Assembly (NCBI GenBank): GCA_004001285.1
Contig: AP018697.1
Coordinates: 3,348,001 to 3,412,000, forward strand
Length of the DNA stretch: 64,000 nt
Direction: 5' to 3'
DNA from: Arthrobacter sp. MN05-02
GTDB taxonomy: Bacteria; Actinomycetota; Actinomycetes; Actinomycetales; Micrococcaceae
Shown: in pieces, positions 8,071 through 17,308 of the stretch
Layout: every line of letters starts with the position of its first letter
How positions within the stretch are numbered: position 1 is the first letter of the stretch
Made by a program: the position numbers and the translations under genes
Notes under the pieces: model-generated
The model's input: the letters and a program-made list of their open reading frames with translations, nothing else
Database searches by the model: none
Told to the model about the DNA's origin: nothing

Positions 8071-9096
8071 GAAAGTGGAGTTCGAACCAGGGCGACCCTG
8101 GCGTCCGTCGCGGCCCTGGCCGGAGTCTCGACTCCGACGGTGTCCAAGGTGATCAACGGACGGGAGGACGTCGCCCCGGCCACGCGGAAGCGCGTGCTGG
8201 CGGCACTCCGGTCGTCCGAGTACCAGCCCCCCGGGCAGCGGCTCGCCCTCGCACCTCCGGCGTCCACCCTGATCGACGTCGCCGTGGACAGCGTGACGAC
8301 GGCGTACTACTCGGAGGTGATGGACGGGATCCTCGAATGCGCGGAGGCGCAGGGAGCGGAGATCATCCTCTCGAAGACGGGACTCACCCACCTTCCGGCC
8401 GGCGAGCGGGCCGAGAAGATGCAGGCGTCGGGCCGCCGCGGTCTCCTGCTCGTCACGTCGCGCTGGTCTCCGCGGGAGATCAAGGACGTGAAGAAGCGCG
8501 GCATCGCCGTGGTGGTCATCGACCCCATCAATCCGCCCGGGCCCGGCGTGGCGAGCGTCGGCGCCACCAACTGGTCCGGGGGAAAGGCTGCCACGGAACA
8601 CCTGCTCGGCCTCGGGCACACGCGCGTCGCGTTCATCGGCGGACACCCCAGCGCGGAATGCAGCCAGGACCGCGAGCACGGTTACGTGGCCGCCCTCCTC
8701 GAGCGGGGCATCCCGATCTCGGAGGAGTACGTCCTGGCGGGCGCCTTCGATCCTGAGACGGGGCGCCAGGCCTTGGCCCGGCTCCTCTCCCTGGACAGCC
8801 CGCCCTCCGCCGTCTTCGCGGCCTCCGACAGCATCGCGCTGGGGGTACTGGCCGAGGCACACTCGCTGGGCATGACGGTCCCCGATGAACTGAGCGTGGT
8901 CGGCTTCGACGGGACCTACATCAGCGAGCAGTCCTCACCGCAGCTCACCACGGTCGCACAGCCACTACGGGACATGGGCCGCACCGCGGTGCGTGCACTC
9001 CTCCGGGAGATGAGCGGGGAGGCACCTGATGCCACCCGCATGGAACTGGCCACACACCTGATCGTGCGATCCTCGACGGCACCGCTCCGGCCCTGA
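8065..9096 (+). CDS. LacI family transcriptional repressor of the sugar operon
   Basis: A 343-residue regulator. The DNA-binding domain shows the LacI helix-turn-helix ATLASVAALAGVSTPTVSKVI followed by the hinge-helix region. The effector domain belongs to the periplasmic-binding-protein class, with FAASDSIALGVL and SVVGFDG near the end. The TTG start follows AAAGGA at a rather long spacing; no better start keeps the whole helix-turn-helix. It is transcribed divergently from the ABC operon, with two similar palindromes between them. The inducer is probably the transported sugar or a derivative. Confidence 0.92.
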   Translation: MSESGVRTRATLASVAALAGVSTPTVSKVINGREDVAPATRKRVLAALRSSEYQPPGQRLALAPPASTLIDVAVDSVTTAYYSEVMDGILECAEAQGAEIILSKTGLTHLPAGERAEKMQASGRRGLLLVTSRWSPREIKDVKKRGIAVVVIDPINPPGPGVASVGATNWSGGKAATEHLLGLGHTRVAFIGGHPSAECSQDREHGYVAALLERGIPISEEYVLAGAFDPETGRQALARLLSLDSPPSAVFAASDSIALGVLAEAHSLGMTVPDELSVVGFDGTYISEQSSPQLTTVAQPLRDMGRTAVRALLREMSGEAPDATRMELATHLIVRSSTAPLRP

Positions 9097-9161
9097 CGCG
9101 TCTTCGGCCGCCGCGGCGTCGGCCCCGGAAGCGGTCTGGAGTGGGTGCCGATGATCCGGTT

Positions 9162-9173
9162 ATCCTATAGAAT
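9162..9173. promoter_or_regulatory. GntR operator candidate upstream of the tetrulose kinase
   Basis: ATCCTATAGAAT carries the core TCCTATAG of the perfect palindrome TCCTATAGGA found at 12947-12956, upstream of the second half of the same catabolic island. It lies 25 bases before the kinase start. The gntR gene between the two sites is the obvious candidate regulator. Confidence 0.55.
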
Positions 9174-9197
9174 CTACGAAACTCAGAAGGGATCGCA

Positions 9198-10940
9198 ATG
9201 ACGCGTCTGTTCAACGAACCGGAGAACTTCGTCGACGAGATGATGGACGGCTTCGCCGCCGCCTCCTCGCGCTGGGTCCAGCAGATCCCGGGGGGTGTGG
9301 TCCGCGTCGGCCGGCCCGCGGAACCGACGGTCTCCCTCGTCATCGGGGGCGGCAGCGGACACTACCCCGCCTTCGGCGGCCTCGTGGGCCCGGGCCTCGC
9401 GCACGGGGCGGTGATGGGCAACCTCTTCGCCTCGCCATCGGCCCACCAGGTGCGCACCGTCGCCCGGACGGCTGACCAGGGGCGCGGGGTCCTCCTGTCC
9501 TATGGGAACTACGCAGGTGACGTCCTGCACTTCGACGAGGCGCAGGCCGAACTGCGCGAGGCGGGGATGGACGTCCGCACGGTGACCGTGACCGACGACA
9601 TCATCAGCGCGCCCCGGGGTGAGGAACACAAGCGCCGCGGGATCGCCGGCGACCTCGCGGTGTTCAAGGTCGCCGGTGCAGCATGCGAGCAGGGTTACGA
9701 CCTCGACGGCGTCGAGCGCGTCGCCCGCCGCGCCAACGACAGGACGCGCTCCCTCGGCGTCGCCTTCGGTGGCTGCACCTTCCCCGGCGCCGATGCACCC
9801 CTCTTCGAAGTCCCTGCAGGACGCATGGCGGTCGGCCTGGGCATCCACGGGGAGCCCGGGATCGACGAGGTCGACATTCCCACGGCAGCGGGCCTCGCCG
9901 AGCTGTTCGTCAGCAGCCTCCTCGAGGAGGTGCCGGACGGCGTCGACCTGGCGGGTGCGCGGGTCGTGCCCCTGCTGAACGGCCTCGGCAGTGTCAAGTA
10001 CGAGGAACTCTTCGTGGTCTACCGCACCGTGCACGAACTGCTCGGTGACCGCGGTATCAGCATCGTCGATCCGGAGGTGGGCGAGCTGTGCACCAGTTTC
10101 GACATGGCCGGCTGCTCCCTCACCCTGCTGTGGCTCGACGAGGAGCTCGAACGTCTCTGGACGGCGCCGGCGGACACCCCCGGCTTCCGCCGCGGACAGG
10201 TGGCCGAACAGCAGCGCTTCGACGCGGTGGTGAAGGACGACGCCGAGGAGGTCGTCGGAAGCTCCTCGGCCGAGTCCCGCGCCTGCGCCGCGACCGTCGT
10301 CACGGCCCTCGAGGCGCTCGCTCGGACGGTGGACGAGCACGCCGACGAGCTCGGCCGCCTCGACCAGGTGGCGGGCGACGGCGACCACGGGATCGGCATG
10401 CAGCGCGGAGCCCACGCCGGCCGGGACGCGGCTCGCGCCGCCGTCGAGCAGGGTGCCGGTGCCGAGACGGCCCTGCGGCACGCGGCCGGCGCCTGGAGCG
10501 ACCGCGCCGGTGGCACCTCGGGTGCGATCTGGGCGACGATGCTCAAGGCGCTCGGAGCCGTGGTCGGCGACGACGCGCGCCCCACCCCGAAGGACCTCGC
10601 ACGCGGGATCTCCGCGGCCAGGGACGCCGTGATGGCCTTCGGGAAAGCGAAGGTCGGCGACAAGACCATGGTCGACGCCGTGGTCCCCTTCTCCGACGAG
10701 CTCTCCGCACGGGTGGGCGACGGATCCGGGCTCGCCGAGGCGTGGGCGGGAGCAGCCGCCGCAGCCACGGCAGCAGCGGAAGCCACGGCGTCGATGCGGG
10801 CCACCCTGGGGCGCGCGCGGTCCCATGGCGAGAAATCCGTCGGGACCCCCGACCCCGGCGCGGTGTCCTTCGCGCTGATCTGCACCACCATCTCGGATGT
10901 CATCAGTAACGCACCGGGCGCCCGCCCGCAGGACCACTAG
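9198..10940 (+). CDS. DhaK-DhaL fusion kinase, predicted erythrulose kinase
   Basis: A 580-residue ATP-dependent ketose kinase. The N-terminal DhaK domain (about 1-330) has the [10 protein letters not shown] loop and a GIHGEPG motif whose histidine forms the covalent hemiaminal with the substrate. The C-terminal DhaL domain (about 370-575) has the magnesium-binding DGDHGIGM and DKTMVDA. The next two genes encode RpiB-like and TPI-like isomerases. Kinase plus these two isomerases is the arrangement known for erythrulose breakdown (LerK, DerI/EryI and LerI/EryH of erythritol and threitol pathways). I therefore infer a tetrulose rather than dihydroxyacetone substrate. Confidence 0.88.
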   Translation: MTRLFNEPENFVDEMMDGFAAASSRWVQQIPGGVVRVGRPAEPTVSLVIGGGSGHYPAFGGLVGPGLAHGAVMGNLFASPSAHQVRTVARTADQGRGVLLSYGNYAGDVLHFDEAQAELREAGMDVRTVTVTDDIISAPRGEEHKRRGIAGDLAVFKVAGAACEQGYDLDGVERVARRANDRTRSLGVAFGGCTFPGADAPLFEVPAGRMAVGLGIHGEPGIDEVDIPTAAGLAELFVSSLLEEVPDGVDLAGARVVPLLNGLGSVKYEELFVVYRTVHELLGDRGISIVDPEVGELCTSFDMAGCSLTLLWLDEELERLWTAPADTPGFRRGQVAEQQRFDAVVKDDAEEVVGSSSAESRACAATVVTALEALARTVDEHADELGRLDQVAGDGDHGIGMQRGAHAGRDAARAAVEQGAGAETALRHAAGAWSDRAGGTSGAIWATMLKALGAVVGDDARPTPKDLARGISAARDAVMAFGKAKVGDKTMVDAVVPFSDELSARVGDGSGLAEAWAGAAAAATAAAEATASMRATLGRARSHGEKSVGTPDPGAVSFALICTTISDVISNAPGARPQDH

Positions 10941-10948
10941 GAGAGACC

Positions 10949-11404
10949 ATGGCACTCAGGCTGATCGTCGGCTGCGACGACGCGGGATACCAGTACAAGG
11001 AGATCCTCAAGCGGGATCTCGAACAGAACGACCTCGTCGAGTCGGTGGTCGACGTCGGCGTGGGACCGGACGGCCATACGCCCTACCCCGCGGTCGCCAT
11101 CGAGGCCGCCGAACGGATCGCCAGGGGCGAGGCGGATCGGGCACTGCTCATCTGCGGCACCGGGATCGGTGTCGCCATTGCGGCGAACAAGGTGCAGGGG
11201 ATCCGGGCCGCCACGGCCCACGACTCCTTCTCCGTGGAGCGGTCCGTCCTGTCCAACGACTGCCAGGTGCTCTGCATGGGCCAGCGCGTCGTCGGCATCG
11301 AACTCGCCCGCCGGCTCGTCCGGGAGTGGCTGACCTACACGTTCGACACCTCGAGCGCGTCGAAGGCCAAGGTGGATGACATCCTCGCCTACGAGGGCGT
11401 GTAG
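10949..11404 (+). CDS. RpiB/LacAB-type isomerase, probably D-erythrulose 4-phosphate isomerase
   Basis: A 151-residue protein of the RpiB/LacAB fold. The active-site cysteine appears in [16 protein letters not shown], and the N-terminal [15 protein letters not shown] binds the sugar phosphate. It starts eight bases after the kinase gene and is followed closely by the TPI-like gene. In erythritol pathways EryI/DerI of this family converts D-erythrulose 4-phosphate to D-erythrose 4-phosphate. The same role is inferred here from the neighbours; ribose 5-phosphate isomerase activity is the alternative. Confidence 0.88.
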   Translation: MALRLIVGCDDAGYQYKEILKRDLEQNDLVESVVDVGVGPDGHTPYPAVAIEAAERIARGEADRALLICGTGIGVAIAANKVQGIRAATAHDSFSVERSVLSNDCQVLCMGQRVVGIELARRLVREWLTYTFDTSSASKAKVDDILAYEGV

Positions 11405-11411
11405 CGCGCCC

Positions 11412-12200
11412 ATGCCGAGGTTCACCATCGGCTCGAGCCTCAAGATGTACTTCGGCCATCGGCGCCAGCTCGAGTGGACGCACCGGGTGGCGGAGATCGC
11501 CTCGACCCACCCGGCGGTCCAGCAGGGCGTGGTGGAGCCCTTCGTCATCCCGACGTTCCCGTCCATCCCTGCGGTCCGGGACCTCGCCGCGCCCGGGGGG
11601 TTGCTCGTGGGAGCGCAGGACGTGCACTGGGAGGATGCCGGCGCCTACACCGGCGAGGTCTCGGCCGCCGAACTGGCGGAGATCGGCGTCCGGCTCGTGG
11701 AGATCAACCACGCGGAGCGGCGGTCGATGTTCGGCGAGACGGACGCCACAGCCGCTCGGAAGGTCCTGGCGAGCCTTCGCCACGGCCTCGTACCGGTCCT
11801 CTGCATCGGCGAGGCGGAACAGGGCGAGCACGCGTCGGCGATCCGAGCGTGCGTGCGGGAGCTCGAGGCCTGCCTCGCGGACGCTCGCCGCGAAGGGACC
11901 GGAGGGCAGGTGATCGTGGCCTACGAGCCCGTCTGGGCGATCGGGAAGGCTGACCCGGCACCCGACACCCATATCCGGGCCGTCACCGGAGCCCTCCGTG
12001 CACACCTGCGCGATGACGGACTGGTGCAGGAGCCGCGCGTGATCTACGGGGGCAGTGCCGGTCCCGGGCTGCTGACGCGCATCGCTCCCGATGTCGACGG
12101 CATGTTCCTCGGCCGGTTCGCACACGACCCGGCCGCGTTCGAGGACATCCTGGACGAGGCATGGGAGATTGGGTCGGGTGATGACAGTAGCGCACTCTGA
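11412..12200 (+). CDS. Triose-phosphate isomerase family protein, probably erythrulose-phosphate epimerising isomerase
   Basis: A 262-residue TIM barrel with the catalytic residues of triose-phosphate isomerase: Lys in SSLKMYFG, His in INHAERR and Glu in VAYEPVWAIG. The phosphate loop appears as IYGGSAG. It departs from the housekeeping enzyme (NWKMN and SSERR-type motifs are altered). Together with the kinase-RpiB context this fits EryH/LerI, which interconverts L-erythrulose 1-phosphate and D-erythrulose 4-phosphate. The ATG at 11412 lies eight bases after the previous stop. It overlaps gntR by 20 bases. Confidence 0.87.
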   Translation: MPRFTIGSSLKMYFGHRRQLEWTHRVAEIASTHPAVQQGVVEPFVIPTFPSIPAVRDLAAPGGLLVGAQDVHWEDAGAYTGEVSAAELAEIGVRLVEINHAERRSMFGETDATAARKVLASLRHGLVPVLCIGEAEQGEHASAIRACVRELEACLADARREGTGGQVIVAYEPVWAIGKADPAPDTHIRAVTGALRAHLRDDGLVQEPRVIYGGSAGPGLLTRIAPDVDGMFLGRFAHDPAAFEDILDEAWEIGSGDDSSAL

Positions 12201-12897
12201 CCGACCGGCTCCGGACATCGACCGGCGCGGCCTACGGGACCGTGTGTACGACCGGATCCTGGACATCCTCCTGTCGAGCGAGATGGAGCCAGGGGCGAGA
12301 CTGTCGATCGACACGGTCGCCAAACAGCTCAAGGTCTCCCCGACGCCTGTCCGGGAGGCCATGGTCCAGCTGGAGCGCACCGGACTGGTGACCCGGGAGG
12401 CGCTCAAGGGGTACCGCGTCGCGCCTCCCCTCGGCCCCGAGCAGCTCGACGAACTGTTCGAGGCACGGATCATGCTGGAGGTCGAGGCGGCCCGGCTCGC
12501 AGCACCACGCGCCGCCTCCTTCCTCCCCGCCCTGCGCCGGGCACACGAGCACCACCACGAGATGGGCGAGCGGGTCACCGCCGCGATGCTGAGCGGCGAC
12601 GTCCCGATCCGGACCATCCACGACTACTTCGACGCCGACAACGCGTTCCACCTGGTCATCCTCGACGCCGCGGGCAACCGCTATGTCCAGGACATGTACG
12701 CCAACCTGGGGGCACTGACCCACCGGATGCGGCAGGCCGTCATCAGGGGGACGAGTGATGTCTCCGAAGCAGCCGCGGAGCACGCCGTGATCCTGGACGC
12801 ATTCGCCGGTGGAGACGCAGAAGCCCCCGTCCGGGCCCTGCGCGCCCACATCGAGGGCGTCCGGGCCCGTTCCCTGAGCGACTCGTCCCCGGGCTGA
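12181..12897 (+). CDS. GntR family regulator with FCD domain
   Basis: A 238-residue FadR-type regulator. The winged helix (about 15-80) includes LSIDTVAKQLKVSPTPVREAM, and the helical FCD effector domain follows with the metal-binding type Asp and His residues (DYFDADNAFH and later EHAVILDAF). It is the last gene of the kinase-isomerase operon, overlapping the isomerase gene. Twin sites related to TCCTATAGGA precede this operon and the downstream one, so it probably represses both in the absence of a sugar-acid effector. Confidence 0.91.
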   Translation: MTVAHSDRPAPDIDRRGLRDRVYDRILDILLSSEMEPGARLSIDTVAKQLKVSPTPVREAMVQLERTGLVTREALKGYRVAPPLGPEQLDELFEARIMLEVEAARLAAPRAASFLPALRRAHEHHHEMGERVTAAMLSGDVPIRTIHDYFDADNAFHLVILDAAGNRYVQDMYANLGALTHRMRQAVIRGTSDVSEAAAEHAVILDAFAGGDAEAPVRALRAHIEGVRARSLSDSSPG

Positions 12898-12917
12898 AGC
12901 GGCTCTTCCGAAAAGCC

Positions 12918-12956
12918 TTGCAGAGGCAGGGAGTCGCGTCTATATTTCCTATAGGA
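12918..12956 (+). promoter_or_regulatory. Promoter with overlapping TCCTATAGGA operator
   Basis: TTGCAG (12918-12923) and TATATT (12941-12946) are spaced by exactly 17 bases. The -10 box is followed directly by the 10-base perfect palindrome TCCTATAGGA (12947-12956). This position would let a bound GntR protein block open-complex formation. A related box lies at 9162-9173. Confidence 0.65.
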
Positions 12957-13000
12957 TCTTTCCTCTTTTCTGATGTCCCCGATTGCAATGGAGCAAGTAG

Positions 13001-13945
13001 ATGTCTCTGCAACCCGCGTTCTCGGCGCAGGACTGGCCGATCGCCACCTGCCTGCACGGCATTCCGACCGTGAGCAGGGAGGGTGTCGCACTCCACGACG
13101 CCGACCCGGAGGCGTGGGACGACATGTTCGGCCAGGTGGAGCACGTCGGATTCTCGTTGGCAGAGCTCGCCGACAGCCACGTCCGGCCGGCCGACCTCGA
13201 ACCGTCCCGGCGCGACGAGTTCCTGTCCATCGCCGCTTCCCACGGCGTCCGGATCCCGTCGGTCCACCTGCAGCGGCAGAGCGTGATCATGCCGGGCCAC
13301 GAGGAGCGCAACCTCGCCTACGCCCACCGGACGATCGACGCGGCGGCCGAGTGGGGCATGGAGGTCTTCTCCACCGGACTCCACCAGCCCTTCAGCGAGG
13401 CGCAGCGGCGCGCGCTCTGGTTCTGGACGGCGCAGGGGCCGAAGGATCCGGATGATCCGGAGGTGTGGCAGGCGGCGGTCACCCGCCTGCGGGAACTCGG
13501 CCGGCATGCGGCCGACGTCGGGCTGAAGATGTCCCTGGAGCTGTACGAGGACACGTACCTCGGCACCGGCGACAGCGCCGTGCGGCTCGTCGAGGAGATA
13601 GGCCTCGACAACGTGGGGATCAATCCCGACATCGCCAACCTCATCCGCCTGCACCGCCCCGTGGAGGACTGGCGTGAGCTCCACGCGAAGCTCCTCCCCT
13701 ATGCCAACTACTGGCACGTGAAGAACTACACACGGGACGAGGCAGCCGACGGCTCATGGGCGACGAGCGTCCCCAGCTCCATGGAGGCCGGGCTGATCAA
13801 CTACCGCCAGATGATCCGCGACGCCATCGAGCTCGGCTTCGACGGCATCTTCCTGTGTGAGCACTACGGCGGGGACAGCCTCGGCAACTGCGCCACCAAC
13901 CAGACCTACATCCGCTCACTCCTGCCTGGGAAGAAGGACGCATGA
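13001..13945 (+). CDS. Sugar phosphate isomerase/epimerase-like TIM-barrel protein
   Basis: A 314-residue AP-endonuclease-2-type TIM barrel. Likely metal ligands lie in SLELYEDT, NPDIANLI, YWHVKNYT and FLCEHYGG. The start at 13001 follows GGAG at seven bases. It opens the second GntR-controlled operon and overlaps the dehydrogenase that follows (ATGA). The family includes isomerases, epimerases and some decarboxylases of keto sugar acids. Either an OtnI-like isomerase step or a decarboxylation feeding erythrulose would fit the island. I cannot decide between them. Confidence 0.85.
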   Translation: MSLQPAFSAQDWPIATCLHGIPTVSREGVALHDADPEAWDDMFGQVEHVGFSLAELADSHVRPADLEPSRRDEFLSIAASHGVRIPSVHLQRQSVIMPGHEERNLAYAHRTIDAAAEWGMEVFSTGLHQPFSEAQRRALWFWTAQGPKDPDDPEVWQAAVTRLRELGRHAADVGLKMSLELYEDTYLGTGDSAVRLVEEIGLDNVGINPDIANLIRLHRPVEDWRELHAKLLPYANYWHVKNYTRDEAADGSWATSVPSSMEAGLINYRQMIRDAIELGFDGIFLCEHYGGDSLGNCATNQTYIRSLLPGKKDA

Positions 13946-14895
13946 CACCGAAGAGAATCGCCGTCGTCGGGTCGGGGTACATGGGTGGCGGTATCGCCCA
14001 GGTCCTCGCCCTCGCCGGGCACACCGTACGCATCGCCGACGTGAGCGCCGAGATCGCGGCGTCGAACCTCGCCCGGCTGTTGACCGAGGCGGAGCAGTTC
14101 GCCGCCGACGGTCTCTTCCCAGCGGATGCGCGCGAGCGCATCGAGGCGAACGTCTCGGCCGCCGAGTCGATCGAGGACGCCGTAGCCGACGCCGAGTTCA
14201 TCGAGGAGGCCGTGCCGGAGCGCATCGAGATCAAGCACGAGACACTCCGGCGGATCTCCGCGGCGGCTCGACCCGACGCCATCATCGGCTCGAACACCTC
14301 GACCATCCTGATCGCGGGTCTCGCTGAGGCGGTGGAGCATCCGGAGCGGTTCCTCGGCGTCCACTTCTCCAACCCCGCGCCCTTCATCCCCGGCGTCGAA
14401 CTCATCCCCCACCCGGGCACGGACGACAGCGTGATCCCCGTGGTCGAGGAGATCGTCGCGTCCACCGGCAAGGAGACGGCGCGCGTGAAGGATGCCACCG
14501 GCTTCGTGCTGAACCGGCTCCAGTACGCGCTGTTCCACGAGGCCACGCAGATCGTCGAGGAGGGCATCGCGACCGCGGACGACATCGACACGATCGTCCG
14601 CACGACCTTCGGCTTCCGGCTCCCCGTCTTCGGCCCCTTCGCCATCGCGGACATGGCCGGCCTCGACGTCTACTCGTTCTGCTACGCATCCCTGCAGACC
14701 CGCTGGCCCGAGCGCTTCGCGACACCCGACTCGCTGAAACAACTCGTCGATGCCGGCAAGTTCGGCACCAAGACCGGCGCCGGCTACCTCGACGTCCCGG
14801 CCGAACGCACTGCCGAACTGATCGCGTACCGCAACAAGGCGTACGTGGCCATCAAGAAACTCATGGACGAACTCGGTCCTGCACCCATCCACTGA
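13942..14895 (+). CDS. 3-hydroxyacyl-CoA dehydrogenase family oxidoreductase
   Basis: A 317-residue NAD-dependent dehydrogenase. The Rossmann domain starts IAVVGSGYMGGGIAQVLAL, and HFSNPAPFIPGVELI carries the family's catalytic histidine region. The C-terminal helical domain contains TGFVLNRLQYALFHEA. The family acts on 3-hydroxyacyl-CoA but also on L-gulonate and other hydroxy acids. No CoA-handling enzyme is nearby, and all neighbours concern sugar acids, so a hydroxy-acid substrate is more likely. Its start overlaps the previous stop by four bases. Confidence 0.87.
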   Translation: MTPKRIAVVGSGYMGGGIAQVLALAGHTVRIADVSAEIAASNLARLLTEAEQFAADGLFPADARERIEANVSAAESIEDAVADAEFIEEAVPERIEIKHETLRRISAAARPDAIIGSNTSTILIAGLAEAVEHPERFLGVHFSNPAPFIPGVELIPHPGTDDSVIPVVEEIVASTGKETARVKDATGFVLNRLQYALFHEATQIVEEGIATADDIDTIVRTTFGFRLPVFGPFAIADMAGLDVYSFCYASLQTRWPERFATPDSLKQLVDAGKFGTKTGAGYLDVPAERTAELIAYRNKAYVAIKKLMDELGPAPIH

Positions 14896-14913
14896 TCGCA
14901 AGGAGAACCTCCC

Positions 14914-15684
14914 GTGGCATCAGCATTTCCCGACTCCAGGTCGGTCATCCTCACCGGCGCCGCCTCGCCGCGCGGCATCGGTCGCGCGTCCGCGCACCAC
15001 CTCGCCGGGCTCGGCTGGAACATCGGCATCATCGACCTCGACCACGAGGCGGCGACGGCGGTCGCCCGCGAGATCGCGGACGAGCACGGCGTCACGGCCG
15101 CCGGGGCCGGGGCCGACGTGTCGAAAGAGTCCGAGGTGCGGGCAGCTTTCGACAGCCTCGAGGCCGCCCTCCCGCAGGTCGTCGCCCTGGTGAACCTCGC
15201 CGGCGTCTCGAGCCCCGTGCCGTACCTCGAGGTCACCCCCGAGGAGTGGAACCGCGTCATGGGCATCAACATGAACGGCGTCCACTACGCCACCCGGCGG
15301 GCCGTCGAGTCCATGGTCGGGCACGGCGTCGGGCGGGTGGTCAACCTCTCCTCGGTGTCCGCGCAGCGCGGCGGCGGGACGTTCTCCAAGACCGTCTACT
15401 CCGCCGCCAAGGCAGGCGTCATCGGGTTCACGCGCTCCGTGGCACGTGAACTCGGTGGGGCGGGTATCACCGTCAATGCCATCTCGCCCGGCCCCATCGA
15501 CACGGACATCATGGGCGGCACCCTCACGGAGGAACGGAAGGCCGCCATGGCAGCGGACGGGGTCCTTCCGCGCATCGGCACCCCCCGGGACATCGCAGCC
15601 GCCATCGCCTACCTCATCAGCGAGGACGCCGGATTCGTGACGGGCCAGACCCTGAACGTCGACGGCGGACTCTACATGCACTGA
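14914..15684 (+). CDS. Short-chain dehydrogenase/reductase
   Basis: A 256-residue classical SDR. The cofactor loop is seen in LTGAASPRGIGRA, the NAG-type motif as NLAGVSS, and the catalytic Ser and Tyr-x-x-x-Lys in NLSSVSAQ and VYSAAKAGV. The C-terminal NVDGGLYMH is typical. An acidic residue after the second strand (IIDLD) suggests NAD preference. The GTG start is supported by AAGGAG. It follows the HAD-type dehydrogenase by 18 bases and probably oxidises a C4 or branched sugar alcohol or acid. Confidence 0.9.
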   Translation: MASAFPDSRSVILTGAASPRGIGRASAHHLAGLGWNIGIIDLDHEAATAVAREIADEHGVTAAGAGADVSKESEVRAAFDSLEAALPQVVALVNLAGVSSPVPYLEVTPEEWNRVMGINMNGVHYATRRAVESMVGHGVGRVVNLSSVSAQRGGGTFSKTVYSAAKAGVIGFTRSVARELGGAGITVNAISPGPIDTDIMGGTLTEERKAAMAADGVLPRIGTPRDIAAAIAYLISEDAGFVTGQTLNVDGGLYMH

Positions 15685-15685
15685 C

Positions 15686-15784
15686 ATGGGCGACTGGTCG
15701 AAATCCCGCATCCTGTTCCTCGCCGTCGGCATCATCCTCGTCGGTATCGGGGCCTGGCTCATCTTCCCGTCACTCGTGGGCTGA
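15686..15784 (+). CDS. Small single-span membrane peptide, 32 residues
   Basis: An ATG one base after the dehydrogenase stop opens a 32-codon frame. It encodes a short polar head (MGDWSKSR), an unbroken hydrophobic helix of about 20 residues (ILFLAVGIILVGIGAWLIF) and PSLVG. Codon third positions are G/C-rich like the flanking genes. It sits between a soluble enzyme and the MFS transporter of the same operon, so a transporter-associated peptide is plausible. I do not recognise the family. It is too short for most gene callers. Confidence 0.6.
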   Translation: MGDWSKSRILFLAVGIILVGIGAWLIFPSLVG

Positions 15785-15826
15785 GCCGCACACCACCACC
15801 ACAACAACCGCACTTAGGAGAGTCCC

Positions 15827-17206
15827 ATGTCCGCTACGGACGCGGTCAAAGACGACCTGGACAGCCCCGCGCTCGCCTCCGCCGTCAAGAAAGCTGCACG
15901 GCACCTGATGCCGATGCTCATCATCCTGTACTTCGTCGCGTTCCTGGACCGCACGAACGTGGGATACGCCGAAGCCGCCCTCGAGATGGACCGTGGCATC
16001 AGCGCCGGCGCGTTCGCCCTCGGCGCCGGCATCTTCTTCATCGGCTACGCGATCTTCGAGATCCCGTCCAACCTGCTGCTCAAGAAGTTCGGGGCGCGCT
16101 GGTGGCTGGCCCGGATCGCGGTGACCTGGGGTATCGTCGCCGCGGCCTTCGCCTTCACCACCGGCGACACCATGTTCATCATCCTGCGGTTCCTGCTCGG
16201 CGTGACCGAGGCCGGGCTCTTCCCGGGCGTCATCATGTTCCTCTCGGAGTGGTTCCCCAACAAGGTCCGCGTCCAGATGTTCGCCCTGTTCTACCTCGCC
16301 CAGCCCTTCTCGCAGATGCTCGGCAATCCGATCTCGGGTGCCCTGATCTCCTTCGGGGACACCTACACCCCGTGGCGCGGCTGGCAGGTCATGTTCTTCA
16401 CCGAGGGCATGATGGCCGTCATCGCCGGCATCGCCGCCATCTTCTTCCTCATCGACAGTCCGCAGAAGGCGAAGTGGCTGGACAAGGACGAGAAGCGCGC
16501 ACTGCTCAGGGTCATGGAAGCGGAGGACGAGGTCCGCAGTACGGACGGGCCCTCCGGCATCATGCGTGCCATGGGCAACTGGAAGGTCTGGTACTTCACC
16601 ATCATCTACTTCTGCCTCCAGGTCGCGGTCTACGGCACCACGTTCTACCTGCCGCAGCAGGTCCGCCGCATCATCAGCCCGGACGCGGAGTTCTGGCAGA
16701 TCGGCCTCATCTCGGCCATCCCCTGGTTCGTCGGCCTGTTCGTCTGCTACATCGTGGGCAAGAACGCCAACACCATCCGGCGTCGCCGCACCTGGGGCAC
16801 GATGTTCTACACCTCGACCGGCCTGGCGACCATCGGTGCCGCCTTCGCCGGCGAGAACGGGATGCCCGTCCTGGCGATCGCCTTCCTCGTGGTTTCGGTC
16901 TCCAGCTTCCTGGCCTGCGGTCCCATCACGTGGTCCTATCCGACGGCGTTCCTCACCGGAACGGCAGCGGCAGCGGGTATCGGGCTGATCAACTCACTGG
17001 GCAACCTCGGCGGGTTCGTGGCCCCGATCATGCGCACCGCGGTCGATGAACGCTTCACGACCGAGACAGGGCTCTACGGCACGATCTCGGTGGGCGTCTT
17101 CGCCTTCTTGGCCGCGGTGATGTTCATCCTGACCCGCAACATGCGGTCCCGCTCGGATGCCCTGCTGGCAGCCGAGGAGAAGACGGCAGCAGCACCCGGC
17201 CACTGA
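15827..17206 (+). CDS. MFS transporter of the anion:cation symporter family, predicted sugar-acid importer
   Basis: A 459-residue permease with about 12 helices. The ACS-family start is seen in LYFVAFLDRTNVGYAEAAL, the loop between helices 2 and 3 region in NLLLKKFGARWW, and the helix 4 motif in FLLGVTEAGLFPGVI. This family carries hexuronates, tartrate, galactonate and similar organic anions. That is the best evidence that the island degrades an acid sugar. It is preceded by AGGAG and followed by a strong hairpin. Confidence 0.9.
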   Translation: MSATDAVKDDLDSPALASAVKKAARHLMPMLIILYFVAFLDRTNVGYAEAALEMDRGISAGAFALGAGIFFIGYAIFEIPSNLLLKKFGARWWLARIAVTWGIVAAAFAFTTGDTMFIILRFLLGVTEAGLFPGVIMFLSEWFPNKVRVQMFALFYLAQPFSQMLGNPISGALISFGDTYTPWRGWQVMFFTEGMMAVIAGIAAIFFLIDSPQKAKWLDKDEKRALLRVMEAEDEVRSTDGPSGIMRAMGNWKVWYFTIIYFCLQVAVYGTTFYLPQQVRRIISPDAEFWQIGLISAIPWFVGLFVCYIVGKNANTIRRRRTWGTMFYTSTGLATIGAAFAGENGMPVLAIAFLVVSVSSFLACGPITWSYPTAFLTGTAAAAGIGLINSLGNLGGFVAPIMRTAVDERFTTETGLYGTISVGVFAFLAAVMFILTRNMRSRSDALLAAEEKTAAAPGH

Positions 17207-17216
17207 CGGGATCGAT

Positions 17217-17256
17217 CACCGGTGACGGTACGGACATCTCCGTACCGTCACCGGTG
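17217..17256 (+). terminator. Strong hairpin after the MFS gene
   Basis: An 18-base perfect stem (17217-17234 with 17239-17256) encloses the four-base loop CATC, ten bases after the MFS stop codon. No T tract follows. It probably ends or attenuates the transcript, so the downstream kinase gene may need its own promoter. Confidence 0.6.
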
Positions 17257-17308
17257 CCCTCCCTGACCCGCCTTCCAGGCGTCCACCCACAGCACGACGG
17301 AGCGCTGC

